This document shows, piece after piece, positions 1 through 12,200 of a stretch of 64,000 bases of DNA. The position numbers were made by a program, and so were the translations under genes. The notes beneath the pieces are model-generated. The model searched no databases and was not told where the DNA came from. It saw only the letters and a program-made list of their open reading frames with translations. The stretch spans positions 62,001 to 126,000 of the forward strand of contig RCAB01000115.1 of NCBI GenBank assembly GCA_003640385.1, in the 5' to 3' direction. Numbering within the stretch: the first letter of the stretch is position 1; each line of letters begins with the position of its first letter. This DNA is from Setaria digitata (taxonomy: Eukaryota; Nematoda; Chromadorea; Rhabditida; Setariidae).

Positions 1-962
1 GAATTAAAATCTAGAGATTAAGCATGGTTTAATTCAGAGAAGAGAAATCAATGTTTCTTCAGAAATTCAGAAGAGTATTCAGGTAAAGAATGGTGCGAAA
101 GAGCAATGGTGTCATGGTGATAAATTATCAGTATATTCTATTAAAACGAGTGAATCACAAAATTTGAAATGAAACAGAAGGAAAAAATAAAACAGATTCG
201 GAATTACAAAATCACACGTACAAACAACACGTACGACTTGCAATGATGATAAAGGAAGCATTGGAGTGTGCGTGAAGGGTAGTGTTTTACCGATAAGATT
301 TTGAGTGATAAGAAGGGTGTGAATCGACTCGTTGAATAGAAAACACAAAAATATTAGTAGCAGATGAGCAGTAGAGCTGGAATTGATAAGAGAGTTATCA
401 AACTGATAAGTTTCTTGATTAATAAGGTAGTGTAGAAACTGATTTTAGTAGAACTATTCGATTCTTTGCTTATTTAATCTAAACAATATATCAGAATTGT
501 TAATAAATATGCCTATTTATATGTTTTCTGTAAATATTTCCTTTTACAAAAAAAGAAAAAGAAAGAAATAAAAAATAGAAATTTTTAAAGAAATTAAACT
601 TAGCAGTCTTTATGGGCTCATTATCCTTATCATTTTTAATTGCCAACATGTGGAATGCATTGCAAAAGCTATATATATGATGGCTTCTGAAGAGTATTAC
701 AGCTTGAACTAAAATAAAAAAAATGAGATCATTGGATTTATTAAAAGGTATATTTACAGTATTCCATACCAAATTTCATGCTGACTACCTAAGATTACTT
801 TTGTAATTTTGGCAATTTTGAAAGGTGTTTATTAGCCAAGAAAAAATAATGAAGATGAATTGATGATATGAATTATTATCAGAAAAAAATTAGTGAACAT
901 TTCATTTCATTTCTGTTATTTCAATCAAGCGATGATATTTTCTAATTTTGAAAAGTCAGTTT

Positions 963-1116
963 CAAGTAGCTTTCACGGCAGAAGATAGATAAAGTAATTT
1001 AACTCTTAATGTTGACTTAACACGGAACATATGAAGTGGTNCCAAGTAGCTTTCACGGCAGAAGATAAAGTAATTTAACTCTTAATGTTGACTTAACACG
1101 GAACATATGAAGTGGT
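963..1116. repeat. Near-identical copies either side of a single N
   Basis: Positions 963-1040 and 1043-1116 are the same sequence, differing by a 4-base GATA insertion in the left copy, with N at 1041 between them. Two overlapping contig ends separated by one N suggest an unmerged assembly join or two haplotypes laid end to end, rather than a biological tandem repeat. Confidence 0.85.
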
Positions 1117-4100
1117 ATGTTAGCAATTTTTGACACTTTTTTTTTTTTTTGTTTCTATCGAGGCTGTCGCATCGCTCATTTCATGTTTTAGCTTCTTAAC
1201 CTTTTCAATTTTTCAGAATCAGAATTCTTAATGGGCAGAACTTCAAGTCTTTCTTTATTTTAGCGACCTTTATTTTACCATAGCAGCTTTTCACAAAGAT
1301 TGAGTTGTGACATTCAGTGAATTATTTGTTTCTTTTTAAATCCGAATTTTACAGTGCGCATTCAAAGATTTCGAAAAAATTTTGAAAATAAAGTGCTACA
1401 AATTGGTTTGCATAAAACTTAGAATGGCTGAAACTAACACCAAATTTATAAATATGATTACACAGTCAAACAACGATAACATTTTGCTCTCACCAATAAA
1501 AAGCCGCAAAAATTTTTCGAAAAAGGTTTGAAAAAGAATTTCATCAGTAAAAATGAAGATTATGAGAACAGTGGAAAACATAATAAATAAGGAAGGGTCA
1601 GTATTTGGAGTGGTAAGCCTTGGATTTATCAATATAGTTGCAATAAGAGATTAATTAAAATATTGCAAGTGGCTGCGCAATTAGCGATAGATAATAGAAC
1701 AAGATACACTGGAAATAGAGCATATTTCTTTGATGTGTGGGTTCTCGTTCATTTTCAGTTGAAATCTTATAAAGGAAATCGGCAATCCTTTTTCAGTATA
1801 GCAGTGATTTTATCTGTCTATGTAATTAGCAATAATTTGTGTATATCACTGGCGCTGCATTTCCTTTCTTATCAAAATATTATGCTACTATTGGTGTTTG
1901 CCATATAAAAATCAGAAATTTGGCTTAGTGCAAGTGGGAATAAAAGAAACATACAGGAGCACTTTATCACAACATTCCACTCTTCCGAACAGTGCGAAAA
2001 ACAAATGCTATACTTTCATCAGCTGGGAGGCTTCCCATCATTTCACTTCCTCTCAGTGATTCTGTTAACGAATCAATGAGTTTTTTGCAATCAATTTCCT
2101 TCTGTTTTATTAAATTTACAAAAAAAAACATTCAAATTTGAGAGTGTTTCATTCAACCTTTTTTATAAGCCAGCAATATTGTCAAATTTATCGCCACTTT
2201 TTATTAAGCGATCCATTGGTCGATTTCAAGAATTTGAAGATACTCTACCAGTACATCTCGAATTATTAAATGCTGTTCACTGGCATGTCTTGAGTGGTCA
2301 TCTATCCCTGGACTGGAACACTTCGGTCTTTATCAGTATATCTTAATCATTGCTTGTTATCTATGCTGATTATAGAAATGTTGCCTTGCGATAGAGTTAT
2401 ACTGGGAATAGGATACCGACTGAATGCTATCTTACCTTATCCTCAATCACGCTGATTTCAAGGCTTATGTTGCTGCCGTTCAGGCCTTTGTCGCATCTTA
2501 CCCAATCTAAGAGCCTGTATTGATTGGCCAAAGGACTTCCTTTCAGTGCCCATTATAGAAGTGTATACGTGGCAAAGCTTTACTAAAAGAGGCTAGCCTA
2601 GTCAGAAGCTAGTCAGTCTCAAGCTTTACATTACTCTTTCATCCTCATTTACCCTAAATTTTCATATCCTCATCAGCAACCATTCTTCCCTTCTTTTTCT
2701 CCTCCAAGCACTGTCACCATCGTCACCAAAATTGCTATTTTCACTCTTCCTCTCTCCTCACCAGTTTCCCCATCCATTGAACCATAGGCCAATTATTAAT
2801 TTCATTTCTGTGTTAGTTAACTCTCACTTTCACTATCGACCTCACCTTCGCTTTCACCCTTTCTTCCTTCTCGAACTGTATGACATGCGACAACTTCCAA
2901 TTTGCAAAACTTACACTCTCTGTCCAATCATCAATATCACATTCACTCTCTACGCTATTTTCATTTCTCCCAACATTACTTCGAAAATTGCATATTAAAT
3001 TGAACCATTTGGCAGCAACATTTCAGATGTACTCTTGCAAGGTACATAAAGGAAGCTTAGAAACCCTTATTCTGAGAAGCTAACAAATGGGATTAAACTA
3101 GCAGCAGGAATTAAGTAAGTGAGTCGTCATCTTGCTGATCTAGCTAGAACTATGTATTACCTGTTTTGTTTCTTCCTTAGTCTGTGTGATATCAACAAGA
3201 GCGAGGGCGATCTGTTTAACTCAGCGATGGTTCAAGATCTTAACAATTTATTTGGTCTATCATATGCATTTCTGATTCCTTCATTTCAAAATTCTTAAAT
3301 TTTTTACTTTGAAAAAGCGTTTAAAAATATGTTAACATTGTACAGAGCATTTTTTTTTTGTGTTTTATCATATCATTGACTATGATACTAGTAACAATAA
3401 CTAACACTTTAAAACTTATCTTCTTGTGACAAATTCTGCAAATAATTTCTTCCCATTTGGCTAATTCTCATATAAATTTAATCACTTCTCTAATTTATAT
3501 AAACCAATAACGCTTCACGTTAGCCTTTAGACTGGTTTAGCCATTTTGTAGCTCATATTAGTGATGCACAATGCCTGTGTAATATATGCATAACAGAGTA
3601 AATTAAGCGTGCGATCGAAATTTTTAAGTTAAATTTAAAAGGAAATTTGACTAGAATTGTAAAGCAGTAGACAAATTTAACAAGAGTTCGAAATCTGAAA
3701 TGCTAATTAACGTAATTTAATGGAATTCTGATGAATCCATCTTAAGTGATCACGTGCGATTAAAGAATTATTTATGTTTACATCTTTTTGAATTTGTTTA
3801 GACAAGAAGATGTTGCGAAATTTTTCCCTTTTCAAATCTCTGTATTTGAAGGATAAAGCCCTAGAGCCTGTGTTAGAAAGCCAAAAGTGAAGGGACTTGG
3901 CTAACCTTGTGAAAGGATGGCAATGGGCATGAAGTGCTGAAATTATCTCCTTTGTTAGTTGAAGCCTTTTCGGATTTTATTAAATTTTCTGGTCAGTCAC
4001 TGATGAACTTCCTGTACTCTAATCAGTCATCCCATTCTCATGTGAAATTAACTATACCTTATATCGCGATACTCTGGTGATCATTTCCGGAATTACTAGC

Positions 4101-6699
4101 TCTCGATTGATTTCGCGAATAATAACACTCCACAGAAAAATATCTGATTGTTGTCCAATTAGGAAAATCATTTTTGTCAGACCTATAGACTCACGGAAAC
4201 ACAGACCGCATCGATCAGCGAAATTATGCTTTCATCATTTATGGGAAATATTCCATCTTCAAGTGATTCTCGACCTTTAGCTTGACCTTCTCTTCTTGAC
4301 CTCCAGGCAAGGCTCTAGTTGGAAGATACTTAAATTCCTTGCTTCCTCTTGTTTTCTTATTTCTGACCAATATTTGGGAATAATTTAAAAAGAAGTTGAA
4401 ATTAATTAGTTGGAAAAATCAGTTGCAAACAAATTCAATCTCAAGCTAGCAGAGAGGATTTGCTGAGAACGTTTCAATAATAGAAAGGTTTTCATAATTG
4501 GCCACTATCTATCAGGAAAATGAAATAGAGGCCAAGTCATAGACAGTAGTTGTCTTCTCGAAGCCATTAGTTTTAACGAGCTAAGCCTAACTTCCTAGCA
4601 TATCACTGATGTTATTTTGTTTTCGGCACTGTTATCCCAATAAACAGTGGCTTAAACGTGCTTAAAATTTTCTAAATTATTATTCTATTCCAGAAGTGAA
4701 ATTGACTAAATTCGAAGGGAAGAAATATCCTCCATTGATGCATATCACTAACTTGAACTTAAACTCTTCTGAGTTCCTCACTTTGGATAACATTCTTGAA
4801 AATGTTCCCCCCATTTAAACATCAATTATAACTACACCTTCCCTCGCGCATCATACATTTACATTGGCAATTTAATTAGTGCTAATAATTGTCTTTTGCA
4901 GTTTATGATTGTGCTACCATTTCAATGAATGCTCGAACAATGACTTCAAGTTCGTATAATACATGCAATTAATTTGCTTTAAAGACTTCTTGCATCTGTT
5001 CTATCCGCGGATAGACGGGGGAGAATCGGGCACCAGTGGGTGTGTGTTAATGGCTTGGTGCCAAATTCTCAGCTTCGTTCTATGTCTTTTTCATTCTAGA
5101 AGTTGCAGAATTGCACTAACATTTCAAATTTCCCACAGCTAACACCAGTTCCTAATATAAATTGTCCATTACGTACTGAATGCTGTAGTGATGCCTCAAA
5201 TCACATGATCTGATCAATCAATTTGGAACATCATTTCTCACTTTGCTTTACCTTCTCGAGAATAGGTCTTGTCTTGTCGTATTCCAACATCAGTCAGCTA
5301 CTGCATAGCTCTATGAAGTACACTAGGATTTGAATACACGAGAAATCCTCGGCAGCCAGTATTGTGCCATGTGTCACTGATATTCTGCACAATTTTGCTT
5401 GAATAAAAGTTCAATTTTGACTAAATTCCAATTAACTCCTTTTTTTCCTTTGCTTTACCCATATTTATGTGCATTTTCCTGAAACTTTTACTAGGACTAC
5501 AAGTTTGCTAACTACATACTTTGGATCTTCCTTTAATCATCAAATTTACTGAGAATGAAATGTTGTGATTAGAGCTTCCTCTCTTCACTTTTATATATTT
5601 ATTTTTATCTTTCTGTTTGTCATTTCTTGATGGGCAATTGTTTTTCACACCCATTGCTTGGAACGAATTCAATTAATTATAATAAATCATGTGGTCTAAA
5701 TTTCCTTTGAATCGAATTTTTACTTGCTTATCTTCAGATTCACTCCTTTTTCTTTTTGAAATGTTAATGAATCATGACAGCTTTTTTCGATGCATCTATT
5801 GCAAGAAAGTGTTTTCTATAATCAATAGGAAGTGAATTTTTTCTCCAGCAAAATTCACTTTCTTTTAGTTTAGATTTTAGAGAAATAAGCTTAAAGAAAA
5901 GTTATATTTGAACTACTTCAGGGAACGAATAAAATTCTCGTAGCTTTTACCATAAATTATTTTTAGGGATCTGAAATGAACTTATACAAAGAACTGAAAG
6001 TTGTCAATCAACAATAACAGAAAAGTCAGTTATCTCTCTTTTAAGTTTAATTTCCCACAACTCTTCCTGCTACTCTATAAATCTGAAAAAAAATTGTTTA
6101 TTAACTTACAACTATGTACAATTTTCCAAGGGCGAGAAAAACAGACTTATTTGGCATATAGCATTGAAATATTTCAACATGAAATGTTGGAAGCAACTCA
6201 GCAAAGTTTATTTTATTTCACAAATTTAATTTCAACTTAATTGATTAAGTATTTTTAAGCAGAATTTCTGCACTAATTTTGATTGGTTTTCTTCCTTTAT
6301 TGAACAAATTAAATATTTAATAAGATAGAAAAAAAAACCCAACTTCGAGGAAGGATATATTACTTTAAGTTCGCTTATCGATTACCTTGATTTTGAAGTA
6401 TGTGAATGTAACATGCACAATTCCATCTGATTTATCAAATTAATTAATGTTGATTTTTATTTAACTTGATAGTAAACAAAATTTGTTGTATTTTTCTTAT
6501 AGATGACAAATAAGCTAGAGTTAGATTAGTGAAGAATAGACGGATAGACTTCAATTGATTGATATTAACTATTGTAAGAAAACGCCTTGCTTTATTTTTA
6601 AATAATAAATTTATATTTAAGCAATCCAGTCCCTTGATTCGTTATTTTAAATCATACTTGCATTTCATTTCCAGCAAGTAATTTCATATTTCCGTATTT

Positions 6700-6903
6700 G
6701 GTCTCGCAGTTGAAATTATATTTCCAAATAAAAACAAATTTAATGTCTTAAATTTCGCTATAAATTTTACTTTTTCCGCTTCATACTTATTCCTCCCTCA
6801 ATTAAATTTGAAAAATTGGAGTACCATACCTTATTGTTCATTTCCAACGTCTTTTGCCTGGTCTCGCAGTTGAAATTATATTTCCAAATAAAAACAAATT
6901 TAA
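6700..6903. repeat. Direct repeat pair, about 43 bp, 160 bp apart
   Basis: A segment beginning GGTCTCGCAGTTGAAATT occurs at 6700-6742 and again at 6860-6902 with essentially no mismatch. Lack of divergence implies a recent duplication or an assembly effect. No open frame or terminal inverted repeat accompanies it. Confidence 0.85.
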
Positions 6904-6906
6904 ATT

Positions 6907-6978
6907 TAAATACCTATCAGTGATGGCTATAAAGAAATTGTTTTAAATACCTATCAGTGATGGCTATAAAGAAATTGT
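6907..6978. repeat. Tandem repeat, two 35-bp units
   Basis: A unit containing CTATCAGTGATGGCTATAAA is present at 6907-6941 and 6944-6978, perfectly repeated with two bases between copies. It lies immediately after the second copy of the 43-bp repeat. Confidence 0.88.
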
Positions 6979-9210
6979 GAAGAAAAAAATCGTCAATAAC
7001 TTGGCGCTTCCAAAAAGCTTTCTATATAGGTAATCGATTTCCAAGTAATTAAATAGTTTCTAGTATTTTCTGGAAAATTGAGACTCTTGTCCTATGTTCC
7101 GTCGTTTTGGAATTCCCTTATCCCATCACTGAAATATTGGTTTGTCTTTTTCCAGAATTGCCTATTTTTGAGAATTCCTTCTATCACAATTTCTTGTGCA
7201 GTTTCTGCTTTAGTTTCCTTCACTAGTTCTTGATTTTATTAAATTCAGAAACTTTTTTTCGATTGAATTCTGATACCAATTTTTATTTCCGCAAAATCTG
7301 CAAAAACTCTCTTTCCATAAATTTATGCACTACCCTTAAATATCAGTGCATTTCTTTCTTGAAGTAATAAAAATTTTTATATCTCACAGCTTGGAAAATA
7401 ATTTACCAATTTATTTGGTGGAAGTTCATTTCTCCAGAGCCTTATTTCTTCGTTTCAGTTCCATCAAGCAAACTAATATATTTTTAATCAATAGAATATT
7501 TTTGAAAGGAATTTCAACAGAGTAAAATATTTAAGCTTTGAGATTTTTAATTACTTTGACTTTTCAAGTTTGCTTTGATTTCAAACACTGTAAAATATTC
7601 GCTAAGGTATTAGTCTTAAGAAATGGAATTCAGATTGAATTTCCAGTAATTTCATGAATTTCTTGGAAACAAACTTTCACAATGCTAATTATTTCCAATG
7701 GAAATTTGTAAAATTCCGAGATTTTATCTTACTTTTTCATTTCCGTTCCAGCTCCCATACTTTGTGTTAAACCTGAAAATTTCCAAAATTTGGAAAAATA
7801 TAATGAAACAAAAACATTTTGAAAAGAATCCATCAAATAAGGAATGTTTTATGGGAAAGAAAAATGATTAGAATGGCAGTTTCTATCACAAAAAAAGGAA
7901 TTTCTTTTTGAAAGTAAATAAAAAGCTAGACGATAGCAGAAAAATTGATGCATGAGGCAGAAAAGAACTGAAAGGGTTGATGTTAATTGACATTAAACTT
8001 CTTTTACCTGTACAAGGTCGCCATCGGTGACAAATCGTTCATCTGTAAACTTTTGACAGGAACGTTTCTTTCGTTTATCTTCTCTTTGCCTTACTTTTTA
8101 CGCTTCCACCGCTCATTATTTATACAGTAGTTTCTAGTTCCTTGTTTCATTTATAACTTGTTTTAACGACAGGTTAAAGCTGAATATTCTCCCTCATCCC
8201 ACAGTTGTTTGTTTTCTCTTATAATTTATTTCTTTTTTTCTTCATTTCTAGACTGAAAGTCGTCTTAGTTATATCCTTAACATTGTTCGATCAATAATCC
8301 AAAAAATTAGGTTCGAAGGTGCTAAATATGAAGAAATTAATTTCATACTACTTAAACTGATTAAACTAATTTATACCATTAATGCTGCAGTATTTAGAAA
8401 TGAAAATTTTCACTTATGTTGAGTCGATAGCACGGAGTCCTTTTCAAATTTTAAAATTTTCGCCATTAATTGGAAATGGAACTTTTCTGTAGAGATTTTT
8501 GGTTGGACATAATGCAGCAATGATTTCTGTCCAGTCAATTACAGTTCTGTAAACATCATTGTAGAAAAATTCTGTTAAGCACAACAAGTTTATATTCACT
8601 TCTTTTTGTCTATATTACCAATTAATTGCTATAAAATCATTCTTATGGCCTTGTCAGTCCTTTTGTTCTGTTCAGCGAACGTGGGCTAATTATGCAAAGG
8701 AAAAGTTCAAAGGTTTCCGGACATGTTTGTTGAAATTTAAGATTACAGCTGATGGCAAATTAATAAATAGTAAAGTGAAGCGAAATGCTCCTCTCATTGA
8801 GATGCATTTCTGGAATTTCTTACAAGTGCTGAAATGCCTTAATCGTGATTGTTATCATTTCTATTATCACTGTCATCGTTATTTTCATTCGACAAAAAAA
8901 TTTGGAACTAGACATGGAAGGTAGAGAGGTCGGAAAAAATTGTTCAAGTTTTTTATCATTGTCACTGACTAGTTGGATTAAACTTCTCGAATAGGTTCTG
9001 AGCCTAGTCAATGCTTGCTTGTCATCTGCCTGATACTTTTATTATCAGTCTTATCATTTACTGATTTCTCAAAACCGAATTTATGATTGTATAGAATATG
9101 ATATTAACATTACTCCACTCGCTCTTCAGCATATCCTAAGCAACCACAGATTCATATGAATGCTTTTTTCCAGGAATGAAAGGCACGCAGACAGATGCTA
9201 TAATCATAAT

Positions 9211-12200
9211 ATGAGCTTACGACGGATTCCACCTGGTCAAATACGGTATGATTTGATTTTTTTGCTTACTCTCGTCACTTTTTATTTTTCAAATTCACTT
9301 CAATTTTTGTTTTTAAATTGAGATATTATTTACGAAACATATGTAAGTGCAATGGAATGTTACTCAAATTTAGTATAAAACTTTGAAAAGTATTCTTTTT
9401 CTGCGGGAGATTCTTCCAGAACGGCATGCAGTGTCTTGGAACGAAATTGTTGTTGCTTGTTGATAGATTAAATTTTTAGTGAAATAAGTGACTGCATGTG
9501 TGAGTGGTAGTGGTGTCAATTGTTTACTGCTGTAAAATGGTCCCTCGGGTTCTCTAAGCTTCTTCTTGTGGAAAGAAGTTCGAGAACTGAAATAAGAGAA
9601 GATGAAAGCTGATATTTTCAAATGCAGATGGAAGCATAGCAATAAGATGGTGATAATTTAAAAGCATTTCGTAAGCTAAAGAGATATTTCGTCCCGGTTT
9701 TGTTTCGGCTGGTTCCATCAGATAATGGAGGTGATCGGTGGTTTGAGATGATGATGAGGATGATGATCTCGAGAGCAAGCAACTTGATGCTACTGCTACT
9801 GCAGCTGCAGCTGTTGTTCTTCTGAGGGAATATTCTGAATTTTATCCGCAACTGACTGCTATGTTATCATTTAGTTTTTGTTTCAACTTCGATTCTCATT
9901 CAAAACAATTTCCCTCTCTCTCTCTCTTTCTTTCTTTCTTTCTCTCTCATTTTTATCAAAGATCACAATCTTATTTTCCTTGGAAATTTTTTTGCTTATT
10001 TACTATTAGCGTTTGTCTTTTTCCAAAATATCCATTTAAGTTCCAGAAGATTTCGACAATTAATTTTTGAAATGAAAGTTCTGCCATTTTTTTTACTACC
10101 AAAGGCTTTAATAATTTCTTTTTCCAGCTGCTTGCTTTTAATAATTTTGTAAATTTCCACAACTATCAAGTTTTGCAACGTGAATTAGAACTCAATTTAA
10201 TTGCTTAGTGAGTGGTGCACGAATCAATGCTCATAATTTGAACAAATTGTATAGAAAGGAATTAGTCTTTACTATCTAATATTGCCCGCTAATTAGAATA
10301 TTTAAATTATTTAATTGGAATACTTAAATCAACTTATTTAAGATTTGCTTCGTTTATATGATGCTAATAAAACTATCCTCGCTAGAGCGAGTTCTTCGAA
10401 CATGCATTCCTTTTTACTATTTTCTTTTTCAAGAAAAGGAAAAATGTACTTGAATAATTTTTTGATTAATGGAAAATAAAATTAAATGAATGTGCAATTT
10501 TTTGCATGCTATTATCAGAATGTCAATTTAAATCCTTTAAAGTGCTGCAGGAAGAGATAAAGTTGGATTATATTAACCTGAAAATTGCTCTACAAAGGAT
10601 TTCCTTTGCCTTGATCCTTTTTGAAATTCGCAAAAGTGCAAATGTAGCCTGCTTAGACTTATTTTTTCTTTTTCTAAAAAAATTAAATTTTCTCGAAAAA
10701 AATTATATGCTCAGGAAGTTTCTCATTCTCTTTGTATAGATTGAAAATTGAGGCTGAAAGAAAAGAATGTAAATGAATAGGGATTCGAATTATTTCACTG
10801 TGCTAGAGTTAATTATCAAAATGTCGATCGAATTTTCACAGTTTTTTACTATGTAGTATATAAATTTTGTTTTCACAAGATGTGTAAGCGTATTTATTCA
10901 CTGTAGAATTAGAATAGTTTTGTGGCATATTTTTAGCAAGGATATCAAAGTTATATTTAATTCTGTGTTTCTTCATCGAATATCAATAAAATACTCATTG
11001 AAAATACATTCAGAAAATTAAATTCATCCTTAGAAAAAATCTAGAAATCGTAAATTTTTTTAGAAAGTACATGGACTAGGAATTTAATGCCATAATATTT
11101 TTTTTTTTTTTTGTTGAAAAATTTCTGTACTATTTTCTTTCACGTGATTTTTTTTAATCGAACTTTAGTTTTTCCTATTTTGCTTGCGGAATGACAAATA
11201 CTTTTTCTCTGATATGTAGCCTGAAACAAGTAATAACAAAGTAATGATGAAAAAATCAAAATTTTTGATTTCTTGCCCTGCTATAAATTGAATATTGTGG
11301 TATACCCAAATTTATGGTCTACTACAATTAAAAAAATCAGTTGATTAACCATAACTAATGTGGTAAATGAAAATTTTTATCAACTTTAATTTCATTTCGA
11401 ACAGGTCAAGTATGGGTGGCCCAGGTAGCGGGATTATACCGAAAGGAGTTGGTGCACCACCACCACCTGGAATGGATAATCGTCGTGGCAAATTGATGTG
11501 TATCAAAGTTCGCATGCTTGATGATTCTGTTGGCGTATTTCATCTTGGCGTGAGCATATTCTATTTTTTTTTTTTTTTTTAAATTTTAATTAATTAAGGT
11601 AGAGAAATGGATTGTTACCTCTGAAATATGGATGAAACTTTAGTGACCAGACAAATAGACATTATTATGCCAGCTGAGATCTAAATTGCATTAAATTACA
11701 TAAAGCTAATTACTAAAATGAGCTAATTTTACAGCATAAGGCACTTGGACAGGCATTATTCGACGAAGTATGTCGTCATTTAAATCTACTGGAATGTGAT
11801 TATTTCAGTCTTGAATTCACCGACTGCTATGGCAATCGCGTATGTGTTGTTTCGTTGATGCTATCATTTATTAAACAACAATTGAATATTTAAATTGAAA
11901 TCACTTCATTAAATCAATCGTTATCTTTTCCCTCATAAATATATGTATGCTTTGAAATTTTAGTGTTGGCTGGATAAAGATAAGCCTATCTTACGGCAAA
12001 TCACTACAACCCATAGTGATGCTCGTTTCTATTTTATCGTTAAATTTTATACACCGAATCCAGCGGACCTCGTTGAGGAATATACGAGGTTAAAATTTTT
12101 TTACTTTTTTCAATGCCTTTTATTAAAATGTAAAAAAAGTCAACCATTTATTTATTTGTTCGATGATATCTTAGCTGAAATGAGTCTATTAAAATCCATT

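Larger units (their letters stand above)
1..9173. other. Intergenic region with no recognisable gene
   Basis: About 9.2 kb of AT-rich sequence upstream of the FARP locus. The open frames are short, have no recognisable domain and are not joined by phase-compatible splice sites. It contains one single-N assembly join (1041), two nested direct repeats near 6.7-7.0 kb, a small GC-rich island with a palindrome near 5.0 kb, and poly-T runs. Part of it may hold the promoter and 5' UTR exons of the FARP gene, whose first coding exon follows an acceptor ending at 9173. Confidence 0.6.
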
